Positions 51,090-60,428 are shown, counted from the stretch's first letter. The stretch: 64,000 nt of DNA from Candidatus Poribacteria bacterium (GCA_022827185.1 JAJDTM010000005.1:434001-498000), one strand, 5' to 3'. Program-made: numbers and translations. Notes: generated by a model from the letters alone, not told the origin.

Positions 51090-52772
51090 ATGAAAAGCGA
51101 CGATGTGCAATTGATTGAACGGATATTGGCGGGCGACGAATCTGCTTTCAGTACGCTCGTACAGAAATATCAAAAACCGGTCCACGCTTTCGTGCGCCGA
51201 AAAGTCGGTGATTTCCACATTGCTGAAGAGATCACGCAAGATATATTCCTCAGAGTTTACGAAAAACTTGAGACGCTGAAAAACCCGAATACGTTTGAAG
51301 GATGGCTTTATGTAATTGCCGCTCGCCAGTGTTACGCTTGGTTTGAAAAGAAGCGGGTTCCGATGGCATCATTAGATGCAATGCCGCCACAGGAATTGGA
51401 AGAACTGGCTTATGCGCAATACCGCGCAAAACAACGAGATGAATTCGTGAATGAACAGCAACGCGAAGTCATCAAACGTCTCCTTGAAAAGTTACCGGAG
51501 GGTGAACGTATCGTTGTAACGCTTCACTATCTCGATGACATGACTTGTGAAAACATTAGCCAGTATTTACATGTGTCGTCAAACACAGTCAAGAGTCGGC
51601 TCCATCGCGCCCGCAAGCGGTTGAAGAAGGAGGAACCCGCAATTCGCGAGATTTGGAAGGGTTCCAAAGGAGAATTTATTATGTCTGCTAAATTGGAAGA
51701 TATTCGTGCCAAGTTCAATGCATATAGAGAACAGATGAGATCTGACCCTTCATCACGGGAAACTATGCTTATGGAAGTCAACAATGAGATTGAAGATGCA
51801 CTTAAGGTGGAAATCACTCTTGAGTTAGTGCATCTTGTTGTTGATGAAATATATCCGTCTATGGGCAGTCTCGGCATGGAAAAACGGATACCTCTACTCC
51901 GTAAGTATATGAATGACGTGTCAGATGATACAGAACGTTACTGGTCGCATAAGTCGTTAGTACAGAGTCTCGCTTTTCTGAGTCGAAACCGAGAAGCCAT
52001 TCAGGAACAGAAGCGTCTTTACCGTTGGGCATGCAAACACTCAGAAAAATATGTGTTGCGGGTTGTTTCCAATCTGAACACTGCTGGATGTTGGGAAGCG
52101 GAAGGTCGTATTGATGACTGGCTTAAACTTTATAATGAGGCATCTGAACGTTTAGAGAACCCTGAAGTGAGCCAGCACAGTCGTTGCAGTTTTCTGAGAT
52201 CGGGAGCAGATATCTTAATATGGAACGACAGGGTAGATGCAGCACTTCTTGAAATAGAAAAGTTGGAACGTGCCAATGGCGAACCCGGTTGGCAGAGTTA
52301 TTTTCGATTCTGGTTGGCTATCCGAGAGAATAAACTTCGGGTGTATAGTAAACAGGAAGATTGGGAGCGGTTCGATCAAGTCTGGGCGGATACAAGGACG
52401 TTTATCGAAGGCGAAGTAGAAAAACGGGATGCCCAGTACCCCGTAAATATGTATGAGCTTATTTGTACGGCTCATAATGTCGGTTGTTGTCTGGTATGGG
52501 CAAAGAGATATAACGAAGGGACACCTTTGCTACAACTCTCCATCGATTTGGGAAATTACAACGATTATAATCACTTCATGCTTGCTGTGAGCATCTGGGC
52601 ATCTGAGAAGGATCGCGAGAAGACTTTACACCATTTGAAGATCGCGCAGGAGGCTTATGTGGTTAGAGGCTATAATTATCAGGATAGTTACTATCCGGAA
52701 TTCCTTGAAACACCCGAATTTTCGGATGTAAAGGACGATCCAGAGTTTTTGAAGGTTCTGGGAGAGAAATAA
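51090..52772 (+). CDS. ECF-type sigma factor fused to a helical-repeat (TPR-like) domain
   Basis: A 560-residue protein. ATG 51090 follows gggggtgg. The upstream frame runs through the promoter and is rejected. Residues 1-185 are the ECF sigma domain (FHIAEEITQDIFLRVYEKL, GWLYVIAARQCYAW, ISQYLHVSSNTVKSRLHRARKRL). Unlike the other two fusions it has no TM helix. Residues 198-560 form an all-helical region with TPR-like pairs (LVQSLAFLSRNREAIQEQ, NAGCWEAEGRIDDWLKLYNE). It ends with the TPR-associated motif PEFSDVKDDPEFLKVL. A cytoplasmic sigma with a regulatory helical domain is inferred. An internal start with a perfect ribosome site at 51681 could produce the C-terminal part alone. Confidence 0.85.
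   Translation: MKSDDVQLIERILAGDESAFSTLVQKYQKPVHAFVRRKVGDFHIAEEITQDIFLRVYEKLETLKNPNTFEGWLYVIAARQCYAWFEKKRVPMASLDAMPPQELEELAYAQYRAKQRDEFVNEQQREVIKRLLEKLPEGERIVVTLHYLDDMTCENISQYLHVSSNTVKSRLHRARKRLKKEEPAIREIWKGSKGEFIMSAKLEDIRAKFNAYREQMRSDPSSRETMLMEVNNEIEDALKVEITLELVHLVVDEIYPSMGSLGMEKRIPLLRKYMNDVSDDTERYWSHKSLVQSLAFLSRNREAIQEQKRLYRWACKHSEKYVLRVVSNLNTAGCWEAEGRIDDWLKLYNEASERLENPEVSQHSRCSFLRSGADILIWNDRVDAALLEIEKLERANGEPGWQSYFRFWLAIRENKLRVYSKQEDWERFDQVWADTRTFIEGEVEKRDAQYPVNMYELICTAHNVGCCLVWAKRYNEGTPLLQLSIDLGNYNDYNHFMLAVSIWASEKDREKTLHHLKIAQEAYVVRGYNYQDSYYPEFLETPEFSDVKDDPEFLKVLGEK
51666..51683 (+). promoter_or_regulatory. Internal ribosome-binding site and in-frame ATG in the sigma fusion
   Basis: AAAGGAG at 51666-51672 lies eight bases before ATG 51681, in frame with the sigma gene (codon 198). 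The site matches the consensus better than the site of the full-length start. It falls at the junction of sigma and helical domains, giving a product beginning MSAKLEDIRA. It may be a relic of two once-separate genes, or a second start in use. Confidence 0.6.
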
Positions 52773-52801
52773 GAGCGTTTCGATATTAAAAGGGAGCCTT
52801 C

Positions 52802-54337
52802 ATGTTAATAACGCTCATCCGCCGAGAACTCCTTGACAATCTGATGACATTCCGCTTCGCCGCAGCCGTCCTTATTATGTTGCTGCTCGTCGTTGCCAAT
52901 ACCTTTGTGCTCATCAAGGATTATGAACGACGGTTAGAAGCTTACAACACTGTTCTCAAAACCGAGCATCGGCAATCGCAGGAATTGAAAACCTATTCGG
53001 GCGGAAGATTGAACGTTGCCCGTCCACCAAATCCGTTGAGTATTTTCAATGTCGGGTTAGATAAACGACTGGGCAACGAGATTTGGATATCTCACGGTTT
53101 TGTGCCGACACTCTGGGATACTGGAACGTATAAATTAACGAATCCACTGCTCAACCTCTTCACTTCGATCGACATTGTTTTTATCTTTGAGGTGGTTCTG
53201 AGCCTCATAGCACTTATTTTCGCCTACGATGCTATTGCGGGGGAACGCGAGCGCGGCACATTACGTTTGGTCCTAACGCATCCGGTGCATCGCGGTCAAA
53301 TCCTGCTTGCGAAATACATCAGTGCAATGCTCTGCTTGCTTGTTCCGTTGCTGATGAGTCTGCTCCTCGCGGTGATTTTGCTGACAACATCCACCGCTAT
53401 TTCTCTGAGTATTGGTGATTTCCTCCGTATCGGTGGGATTATCTTGAGTTCAATTGTCTATCTGTCGGTATTCTACCTCATCGGCATGCTCATTTCAACA
53501 GTAACCCGCAGAACCGGCACCGCGTTGATGCTTGCTATGTTTGTCTGGGGGTTTTGGGTGTTGGTGTATCCAAACGCGGTTCTTGCCACGATTGCTCCTC
53601 CTCAGACTTCTCAACCAGGTATGGTATCCGCTTACGAGGAAATTAAACAGATATGGGAGGAATTCGACAGGGAGCGAAAGCACTTCCTTGCGAATGATGC
53701 CGTTCCAGGGGAAGATCCACACTTTGGCATGGTAGGAGATGATCCGAATTTTGGTCAGATATGGGGATCAGGTTACCACTACGAATACTTTCATAGAGAC
53801 TCATCAACACTTAGGTATGACTACCACACTGTTTCAAACATTGAGAGACTTAGTGAAGCCTCCAAACCTCAAGTCCCACACGCACAGGATTATCACCGCT
53901 TCCTCGGACCGCAGATCATCAAAACCGCAGAACGCGCATGGCTTATCCGAAAACAGGCACTCGAAACTATCTTCGTTCAACCAGCGATTCTTGATCGCAT
54001 CCTTTTGAGAGGCTCGCCAGTCGGGATGTACGACGCTGCAACGCAAGCGTGGGCGGGGACAGACCTGCGCGGACTCAGAGATTTTTTTCAAGCAGCGCGA
54101 AGACACCGACGGACCTTGATTGACTATTACTACGATAAGAACGCTTTCGGGGCGCAACAATGGTTTTCTGCCGACAAGGGCGCGGTAGATTGGAATAGTT
54201 TGCCGCAGTTTTCTTTTCAGAGAAGCGATGTCGAAATAAATGCTGCACGAGCCTTACCTGATTTACTCCTGCTGCTAATGATAAACCTTCTTCTCTTTAT
54301 GGTAATATTTTTGGTTTTCCAAAGAAGTGAAGTGTGA
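52802..54337 (+). CDS. ABC-2-type transporter permease, gene 1 of 2
   Basis: A 511-residue membrane protein after aaagggagcc. TM1 near residues 15-35 is followed by a large extracytoplasmic loop. TM2 near 120-143 leads into YDAIAGERERGTLRLVLTHP, the diagnostic loop of NosY/GldF-type ABC-2 permeases. TM3-TM5 follow at about 167-255. A second extracytoplasmic domain (about 265-480) precedes the last TM. The ATPase partner is not in the window. It starts 29 bases after the sigma fusion and may be in its operon. A related gene lies at 54663-56066. Confidence 0.82.
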   Translation: MLITLIRRELLDNLMTFRFAAAVLIMLLLVVANTFVLIKDYERRLEAYNTVLKTEHRQSQELKTYSGGRLNVARPPNPLSIFNVGLDKRLGNEIWISHGFVPTLWDTGTYKLTNPLLNLFTSIDIVFIFEVVLSLIALIFAYDAIAGERERGTLRLVLTHPVHRGQILLAKYISAMLCLLVPLLMSLLLAVILLTTSTAISLSIGDFLRIGGIILSSIVYLSVFYLIGMLISTVTRRTGTALMLAMFVWGFWVLVYPNAVLATIAPPQTSQPGMVSAYEEIKQIWEEFDRERKHFLANDAVPGEDPHFGMVGDDPNFGQIWGSGYHYEYFHRDSSTLRYDYHTVSNIERLSEASKPQVPHAQDYHRFLGPQIIKTAERAWLIRKQALETIFVQPAILDRILLRGSPVGMYDAATQAWAGTDLRGLRDFFQAARRHRRTLIDYYYDKNAFGAQQWFSADKGAVDWNSLPQFSFQRSDVEINAARALPDLLLLLMINLLLFMVIFLVFQRSEV

Positions 54338-54344
54338 AGTAGTT

Positions 54345-54661
54345 TCCAGTTAACAGTTAACAGTTTTCAGTTAAAAGACTTTTGCTTAAGTCAAAACTCT
54401 CTTCTAACAGATACCGATGACTGCTAACCGCAAACGATTCCACTGAAAACTGAAATCTAAACGATAACCTCTTAACTGAAAACTGGTTACTGGTTACTTG
54501 TAACGAAACAGAATATCTCATTCTCCTTGCTCGCGACCTCAAGTACCTTGATACAGATCTGTTTGCTGGGTTAATGGAGACAATAATTGAAGTAAGGAAG
54601 ATGCTAACCTCTTTACTGCGGAGGCTGAAAACTGGAAACTGTTAACTGGTTACTGGTTACT
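54345..54661. repeat. Low-complexity GTTAACTGGTTACTGG tract between the two permeases
   Basis: The 325-base gap is largely made of short repeats: cagttaacagttaacag and ttttcagttaa near the left, and aactgaaaactggttactgg at about 54474. A third copy, ggaaactgttaactggttac, runs directly into the ATG of the next gene at 54663. Left and right copies are partly inverse complements. No gene or consensus promoter is seen. The last copy replaces the usual Shine-Dalgarno region. Confidence 0.6.
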
Positions 54662-54662
54662 T

Positions 54663-56066
54663 ATGTGGCATATTACAAAACGTGAACTCTATGATAATCT
54701 CAATAGTCTCCGGTTTGCGCTGGCAACCGTATTGCTTCTCGGTTTGATGCTGATTAATGCGATTGTGCATCTCCAGGAACATCCTGTGCGAATGCAGAAA
54801 TATCACGATGCCGCCACAGAATCGCTGAATCGCTTAAGAACTCGAACGAATTTGTATCACATTGCGCAAGAGGGGCCCGGATACCTTTACAAAAAACCGT
54901 CGCCTCTCCATTTCTGTGCAGATGGCGGTGAGGACGCTTTGTCAGATAATGTCCACGGCGGATTTTACGCTTGGGCCACCGATGGCTTAGCAGGCTTCTG
55001 GCAGTTAGATTATATGCCTGCGACACTCAATTCAAAAAATATTCGTCCGGACACTATCAAAATAGATTGGGCGTTTGTAATCGGGTACGTCTTGAGTCTC
55101 ATCGCGATCCTGTTCACCTTTGATTCGATTTCTGGCGAACGCGAGCGTGGTACACTGCGTTTGACGTTGGCAAACTCGGTCCCGCGCCATACCGTGCTGA
55201 TTGGTAAATTTTTAGGGGCATTGGTAAGTATTAGCGTCCCGTTTACGCTCGCAGTCTTAATGAACCTGTTGGTAATTTCCACGTCCAACGATGTGCAACT
55301 TGGTCCCGATGCATGGAGCCGTTTGGGTATCATCTTCTTTCTTTCAATGCTGTACCTGTGTCTGTTTATTGCGTTAGGTTTATTGGTATCGTCGCGTGTA
55401 CGGCAGAGTGCAGCAAGTCTTGTGATACTTCTGTTGACGTGGGTCACTTTCGTGGTTTTTATGCCGAGCACGCTCGCCTATATTGCAAGTGGATTTTCAA
55501 CACCCATGACTTATGGTCAATTCGACCAACGCGCCAGACAACTTGTAAATGAACTTAGGGGTGAATACGACGCCCGTTTGCAAGACGCACATGAGGAACC
55601 AGCGAAAAAAATGGAGTTAGCGGGTGCATACGTCATCAAAGACGTAACGGAGCGGGAACGTTTGAGCCACGAATACTTAACGCAACAGCATGCCCAAATT
55701 CAATTAGCGCGTTCTGTCTCCCGTATCTCACCGGTCGTGCTTGTCCAGCATATGCTTGAGGTTTTTGCTGGCACTGGGTTTGGACGGCATCAACAATTTG
55801 TGGAGAACGTGCAGCGTTACGCCCGTGAATACCGCGAATTTGTCACGGATATGGATAGCGCAGATCCCGAGAGCCTCCATATCATTGGGACGTATGAGGG
55901 TATGTCAAAAAAGCCCATCAGCCCGGAATCAATTCCGACGTTTGAAGATACGCTCAGTCTTAGCCGTGATTTCAACGCTGCGGCAATAGATTTGCTGTTG
56001 CTAACGCTATTTTTCGTTGTTTTTTTCGCCGGAGCGTTTCTTGCATTTGTACACATTGAGATTTAG
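54663..56066 (+). CDS. ABC-2-type transporter permease, gene 2 of 2
   Basis: A 467-residue relative of the preceding permease with the same plan. TM1 lies near 20-38, then an extracytoplasmic loop. TM2 near 130-152 runs into FDSISGERERGTLRLTLANS. TM3-TM5 lie near 180-270, then a helical outer domain (RARQLVNELRGEYDARLQ) and a final TM near 440-462. The ATG directly abuts a repeat copy and has no ribosome site, so translation may be weak or coupled. Together the two genes look like the membrane half of an ABC-2 exporter, with no ATPase nearby. Confidence 0.82.
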   Translation: MWHITKRELYDNLNSLRFALATVLLLGLMLINAIVHLQEHPVRMQKYHDAATESLNRLRTRTNLYHIAQEGPGYLYKKPSPLHFCADGGEDALSDNVHGGFYAWATDGLAGFWQLDYMPATLNSKNIRPDTIKIDWAFVIGYVLSLIAILFTFDSISGERERGTLRLTLANSVPRHTVLIGKFLGALVSISVPFTLAVLMNLLVISTSNDVQLGPDAWSRLGIIFFLSMLYLCLFIALGLLVSSRVRQSAASLVILLLTWVTFVVFMPSTLAYIASGFSTPMTYGQFDQRARQLVNELRGEYDARLQDAHEEPAKKMELAGAYVIKDVTERERLSHEYLTQQHAQIQLARSVSRISPVVLVQHMLEVFAGTGFGRHQQFVENVQRYAREYREFVTDMDSADPESLHIIGTYEGMSKKPISPESIPTFEDTLSLSRDFNAAAIDLLLLTLFFVVFFAGAFLAFVHIEI

Positions 56067-56193
56067 CGTGTAACTTTCAAGTTTCCATATTGCAAAGAGT
56101 TCCCCTTCGTGCTTTTCTTCGGACACTGCACGACAGAAAAACATTGTGCTACCCTTTCAAATTTTCCCATTTTAATATAAAATTTCCAAAACC

Positions 56194-56230
56194 TTGCACT
56201 TTATGCAACCCTCCTGCCTGCAGCACGTCT
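56194..56230 (+). promoter_or_regulatory. Candidate ECF-type promoter with TTGCA palindrome (sigma fusion 3)
   Basis: TTGCAC-TTT-ATGCAA at 56194-56208 overlaps TGCAACC (56204-56210). A 15-base spacer leads to CGTCT (56226-56230), within GCACGTCTCTTT. It is the counterpart of 51013-51049, at an identical distance from its start codon. CGTC-type -10 elements are common for ECF sigma factors, so self-activation is plausible. Confidence 0.62.
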
Positions 56231-56270
56231 CTTTATATTATAAGAGGCAATATGTTTTTGGGGGTAACGT

Positions 56271-59200
56271 ATGCAGAACAACGACGCTGAATTGATTCAA
56301 CAGACCTTAGAAGGCGACCAGCGGGCTTTCAGCGCACTCGTGCGGAAGTACCAAAAGCCGCTCCACGCGCTTGTATGGCGGAAGGTTGGCGACTTCCACA
56401 TTGCCGAAGAGATTACACAAGACATTTTCCTTAACGTTTACAAAAAGCTACAAACGCTAAAAAATCCGAATCTGTTTGCCGGATGGCTTTACGTCAGTGC
56501 CACGCGCCGATGCCACGCTTGGTTAAAAAAGAAACAAATTCCGATGGAATCGTTAGAGATAATGTCGCCAGAAGAATTAGAGGCGTTGGCTTATGCGCAA
56601 TACCATACTGAGCAACAAGAAGAAATCATAAATGAACAACAACGCGAGGTCGTCAAACGTCTCCTTCAAAAGTTACCAGAGAGTGAGCGCACCGTCGTAA
56701 CGCTTCACTATCTCGGCGACATGACATGTGAAGATATTAGCAAGTTTTTAGGAGTATCGCCGAACACCATCAAGAGTCGCTTGTACCGCGCCCGGAAACG
56801 ATTGGAGAAGGAAGAACATATCGTTCGCGAGGTTTTAGGTGGTGTTAAGTTCCCAGAAACGTTAACAGACAATATTTTGCGAGAAATCGCACGTATCAAA
56901 CCGACCGCGCCATCAGGTAGTAAACCCTGGATGCCGTGGGCGGTCGCTGCCTCAACTGCTGCCTTGGTAGTCCTGCTAATGGGCAGCGGTACGCAATACC
57001 TACCCCGCTTTCAGCAACCTTATAGTTTCGACGCAACATCGGAGATGACTGTTGAACTCGTTGATGCGCCCGTTGTCAGGGCTTCAAAGCAGAAACTGCG
57101 TCCGAGAAATCAGATCGGAAACGTGGATACACCGGGTAAGCATAACGGAAACGCGAACCGTGGGGCAGACACGCTTCAAGTCATCGCCGCTCAATCTGAC
57201 CAACCTGAGAAATCTACCATAAGCCAATCGCGATGGATGCCGATGGGCGGCCCCGAAGGCACGTCAGGTGGCAGAGCCGGACTGTTTGCGACATCCAACC
57301 GAACCCTCTACGCCGTTGCAGCGAGAGGGATTTACCGCTTGACAGAAGACGAAAAGGCTTGGACGTTGATCTGCGAAAGTGCGCCAACCCAGCGATTCCA
57401 AACGCCGATGGCAGAACGAGGTGACATCCTCTATGTTTTGACCACTGACGAATTATTAGCCTCAAGCGATGCGGGTAAAACATGGGATACCGTCGGTTCT
57501 CGACCGGAAGGACGTGTTTTGGAATTGCTCGTCACGGATGACGCGTTCTACCTCGTTTTTGAAAAACATATCTTTCGGTCTGATGATGTCGGTAAAACTT
57601 GGATACCGATGATGCAAGATTTGTACGCCTATATTATGAAGCTGAATGTCGCACCTGACATCTCAATTGCGGATGCCGTCGCATTTGACAACAGAATATT
57701 CGTTGGAACAAACCAAGGCCTTTACCGTGTTACCAGAGATGATTGGGAGAGATTACCTTTCTACGGTCCCCAATTTATTAATGCATTGGTAACCACCGAA
57801 AGTGAACTTTATATTATAACTGGGCTCGATTTTACACCGAAAGTACACTTGTTTGGGGAATCGCTTGGACTGAATCAGTCGGTTGAGATCTTGAAATCGC
57901 CGCCGAAAATTTTTCGTTCAACCGACTTAGGCAATACCTGGATCGATATTTCACCGGTAATGGGAAAAGAGGCAGATGGTAAGTTGTGGATGGAGTTACC
58001 GCCCGCCGATAACAATTTCCGACACCAGATGTTCAGCGGTATCCAATTAGTCGCCGTTGGCGAAAAGCTCGTGGTGATGGGGACACGCGTTTTACTACAT
58101 TCGTCAGATAGCGGCGAAACGTGGGTAGATATTGGAACTGATCGAAATTCGTTGAGTCAGAGTATTTTCCCCGTTGTCGCACTGGATGAAAGTAACTTTT
58201 ATACATCGGACATCTCCGGAATAGCGCGATCAACAGATGCAGGTCTCTCGTGGCGTCCCTTTACTACCGGAATGGTAAACTCTCATGTCCAGAGTCTGAT
58301 TGCGCTTGAAAGTGTTCTCTACGCGCTCACCTCTGAAGGCATCGTTAAATCAACGGATCTTGGGGAATCCTGGACATCTATTTACCCGAATCTTGGCGGT
58401 GGCATCAGACAAAAAGGGCGGCTCCGAAAGAAGCAGGCAGCTCCAGATGTACTGAGCCTTGCGAAAATCGCGAAAACTAACGGTTCATTCTATGTCAGCA
58501 ACAGTACATCCGATAAAGTTATGCTTTTTCATCTTTCTCTTGATGGAAATGTGCTGATACCTGTTCAAGGAGTGCCTGCATTTGCTGAAGATACGCTACA
58601 AGTTGAATGGAGGAAAAAGATCCTTAATGCACCTTCCGGACATCGCCGTAGTGAATTGGGTTACCAGATGAGAACAAATATGCCCAATATCATTGAAGAG
58701 TATCTGACAAACGGTGGGTTTGCAATGACTGATGAAACCGTCTTCATGGAATTCCGACGCAAACTCTTCAGATGGCGGAAAGGTGAAGCACAATGGTTCA
58801 ATACCGGTATTGTAGATACCACCGAACGCGCCCTCGGTGCTGATGCATCTAAGGGTCTTACTCTCGCATCTTCGGAGCGTGTCGTCTATGCCGGTAAACG
58901 CGACGGGTCCCTATTTCAGTCGTTTGACAGCGGAGAGAATTGGAAAGAGATCACCGCAGATTTACCCTTCACTTTCGCATATTTTGAAGATATAGCTTTT
59001 GCGGGTACTACCGTTTACGTTGTAACAGATCAAGGCGTTATGAATTCGCACGACGGTGTCAATTGGAACGCACGCACCGATACAGATGGTAACCGTCCCC
59101 TTATTGCTCGAATAGCCGTGGACGGTGATAAGGTCTACGGTGTAGGTAACCGAGGCGTTTATCGTATGGATACCGAGATGGATATATGGATTCAGATGTC

Positions 59201-59306
59201 ATCCGATGTGCCATACAAGATAACAGCTTTCGCGGTTGACCGCGGTATTTTCTACATCGGCACGCGGCATCGCGGTGTACTCCGCTTACAACTTAAGCAA
59301 TCCTAA
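56271..59306 (+). CDS. ECF-type sigma factor fused through a TM helix to BNR/YCF48-like propeller
   Basis: A 1,011-residue protein. Residues 1-185 are the ECF sigma domain (FHIAEEITQDIFLNVYKKL, GWLYVSATRRCHAW, ISKFLGVSPNTIKSRLYRARKRL). The linker LTDNILREIARIKP and TM helix (about 220-243) are nearly the same as in the WD40 fusion at 21224-23845, as is QPYSFDATSEMTVEL just outside the membrane. The outer 700 residues hold at least six Asp-box motifs, such as SSDAGKTWDT, SDDVGKTWIP, SSDSGETWVD and STDLGESWTS. This pattern is typical of BNR/sialidase or YCF48-like propellers. A membrane-tethered sigma with an extracytoplasmic sensor is inferred. It is preceded by a candidate self-recognised promoter. 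Confidence 0.88.
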   Translation: MQNNDAELIQQTLEGDQRAFSALVRKYQKPLHALVWRKVGDFHIAEEITQDIFLNVYKKLQTLKNPNLFAGWLYVSATRRCHAWLKKKQIPMESLEIMSPEELEALAYAQYHTEQQEEIINEQQREVVKRLLQKLPESERTVVTLHYLGDMTCEDISKFLGVSPNTIKSRLYRARKRLEKEEHIVREVLGGVKFPETLTDNILREIARIKPTAPSGSKPWMPWAVAASTAALVVLLMGSGTQYLPRFQQPYSFDATSEMTVELVDAPVVRASKQKLRPRNQIGNVDTPGKHNGNANRGADTLQVIAAQSDQPEKSTISQSRWMPMGGPEGTSGGRAGLFATSNRTLYAVAARGIYRLTEDEKAWTLICESAPTQRFQTPMAERGDILYVLTTDELLASSDAGKTWDTVGSRPEGRVLELLVTDDAFYLVFEKHIFRSDDVGKTWIPMMQDLYAYIMKLNVAPDISIADAVAFDNRIFVGTNQGLYRVTRDDWERLPFYGPQFINALVTTESELYIITGLDFTPKVHLFGESLGLNQSVEILKSPPKIFRSTDLGNTWIDISPVMGKEADGKLWMELPPADNNFRHQMFSGIQLVAVGEKLVVMGTRVLLHSSDSGETWVDIGTDRNSLSQSIFPVVALDESNFYTSDISGIARSTDAGLSWRPFTTGMVNSHVQSLIALESVLYALTSEGIVKSTDLGESWTSIYPNLGGGIRQKGRLRKKQAAPDVLSLAKIAKTNGSFYVSNSTSDKVMLFHLSLDGNVLIPVQGVPAFAEDTLQVEWRKKILNAPSGHRRSELGYQMRTNMPNIIEEYLTNGGFAMTDETVFMEFRRKLFRWRKGEAQWFNTGIVDTTERALGADASKGLTLASSERVVYAGKRDGSLFQSFDSGENWKEITADLPFTFAYFEDIAFAGTTVYVVTDQGVMNSHDGVNWNARTDTDGNRPLIARIAVDGDKVYGVGNRGVYRMDTEMDIWIQMSSDVPYKITAFAVDRGIFYIGTRHRGVLRLQLKQS

Positions 59307-59331
59307 CACTTGATTTTAACGGAGGCCCCTC

Positions 59332-60096
59332 ATGAAATGGTTCAAAGCGACATGTTTAGTGATTCTTTTAATGCTGCCTTTAACACTCCTTGCGGCACCG
59401 CATGAACCCTCGCCTGCTGGCGGCAGTTGGCTTGAACTGGATCCGGAACTACCCCTTGTGCAAACGGAAAAACCGTGGTTTCCCGATTATCCCGGTCCGC
59501 TAACGATTGAAGCATGGGTATACATAGACAAACCACCAAGTGTTCGAGATGTTATATCATTGGCTGCTGGATCCCCTGCGGCTTACTCTATAGTCGGTCA
59601 AACAGGCCGTTTCACTTGTGCGATCGTTGGTGATGGATATAAAGCCAATCCTGCCATCGTCACAAGAGGCGTTGAGGGTGGGTCTGGAAAGATATGAGGG
59701 ACACTACCTACCGGGCGGTGGGTCTATTATGTGGCAATAATTGATGGCGGCTCTACTGTCGGATGCGGTGGGTCTATTTCTGGACTGACACCCGGAAGCC
59801 ATCTTGCATCCGTGAGTGAACCCCTCCTTATCGGTGGTGTTCCTGTTCTAATGGAGAGTGGACTGAAAGCAGTGCCTGCATCTGGCATGTATATTGACGA
59901 ACTGCGGATCAGCAGCGTTGTGCGTTATGATGTCGGGGCATACAGCGTACCAGCAAGCGCATTTACCGCAGATGACGATACATTGGGCCTTTACCATTTT
60001 GATGGAAAATCAACTGAACGCTATAAAGATGCCTCATCGCATAAGATTCCGTTAATTCGTGTTAAGAAACAAATCGGTGCCAAATCTAATCAATGA
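59332..60096 (+). pseudogene. LamG-like secreted protein gene interrupted by an in-frame TGA
   Basis: Two open stretches, 59332-59697 and from 59698 on to 60096, lie in one and the same frame, separated only by TGA at 59695-59697. The first encodes a signal peptide (KWFKATCLVILLMLPLTLL) and the first LamG half (GPLTIEAWVYIDKP). The second encodes the rest: LPTGRWVYYVAIIDGG, MYIDELRISSVVRYD and LGLYHFDG. Removing the stop gives one continuous LamG protein of about 254 residues. TGA is a normal stop elsewhere in the window, so this is probably a nonsense mutation or a base-call error. The lipoprotein gene overlapping its end is also broken. Confidence 0.72.
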
Positions 60097-60240
60097 AAAT
60101 ACAGATACTTTCAAGGTGCTATGTGCCTGTAGGCATTATCGGGCTTCTGCTCCTCGTGACAACAACCACAATTGGATGTGGGGTTCTCTTCAATTTTAGT
60201 CGCGTCATGAGACTCGATCCGGTTATCCTCACCTAATCTT

Positions 60241-60282
60241 CGGGCAGGAAGCCCAAACTTTTAAGTTTGGGAGGAATGCCCG
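60241..60282 (+). other. Left-end structured region of the IS element
   Basis: A nested pair of hairpins. The inner arms are CCCAAACTT (60252-60260) and AAGTTTGGG (60263-60271) with a two-base loop. The outer arms are CGGGCA (60241-60246) and TGCCCG (60277-60282). Y1 transposases recognise such subterminal hairpins as single-strand structures. It is 5' of the tnpB promoter. Confidence 0.7.
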
Positions 60283-60297
60283 CCTCCTTGTTTTTTC

Positions 60298-60326
60298 TTG
60301 ACAAAGACTGTCAATTATGGTATGAT
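60298..60326 (+). promoter_or_regulatory. Sigma-70 promoter of tnpB with structured leader
   Basis: TTGACA at 60298-60303 and TATGAT at 60321-60326 are spaced by 17 bases. The leader then has the inverted repeat AAACCAGCA (60343-60351)/TGCTGGTTT (60377-60385), with an inner CATTGTC/GACGATG pairing. It could act as an attenuator or protect the transcript. The start codon of tnpB is at 60429. Confidence 0.7.
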
Positions 60327-60428
60327 TATAGTATCGTGTTGGAAACCAGCATGAATAGCATTGTCGCTTGACGATGTGCTGGTTTGCTCCTACTATTCAG
60401 GGGATAAACGCACAATACAAAATGTATC

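Noticed and set aside
52802..56066. Calling a complete ABC exporter operon
   Set aside because: Both permeases are present but no ATPase with Walker motifs lies near them, so only the membrane half is supported.
59695..59697. TGA recoding (Trp or selenocysteine)
   Set aside because: TGA is the normal stop of many genes here (for example those ending at 17190, 18843, 19842, 27405 and 47528) and no selenocysteine-type hairpin directly follows. A nonsense mutation or error is simpler.
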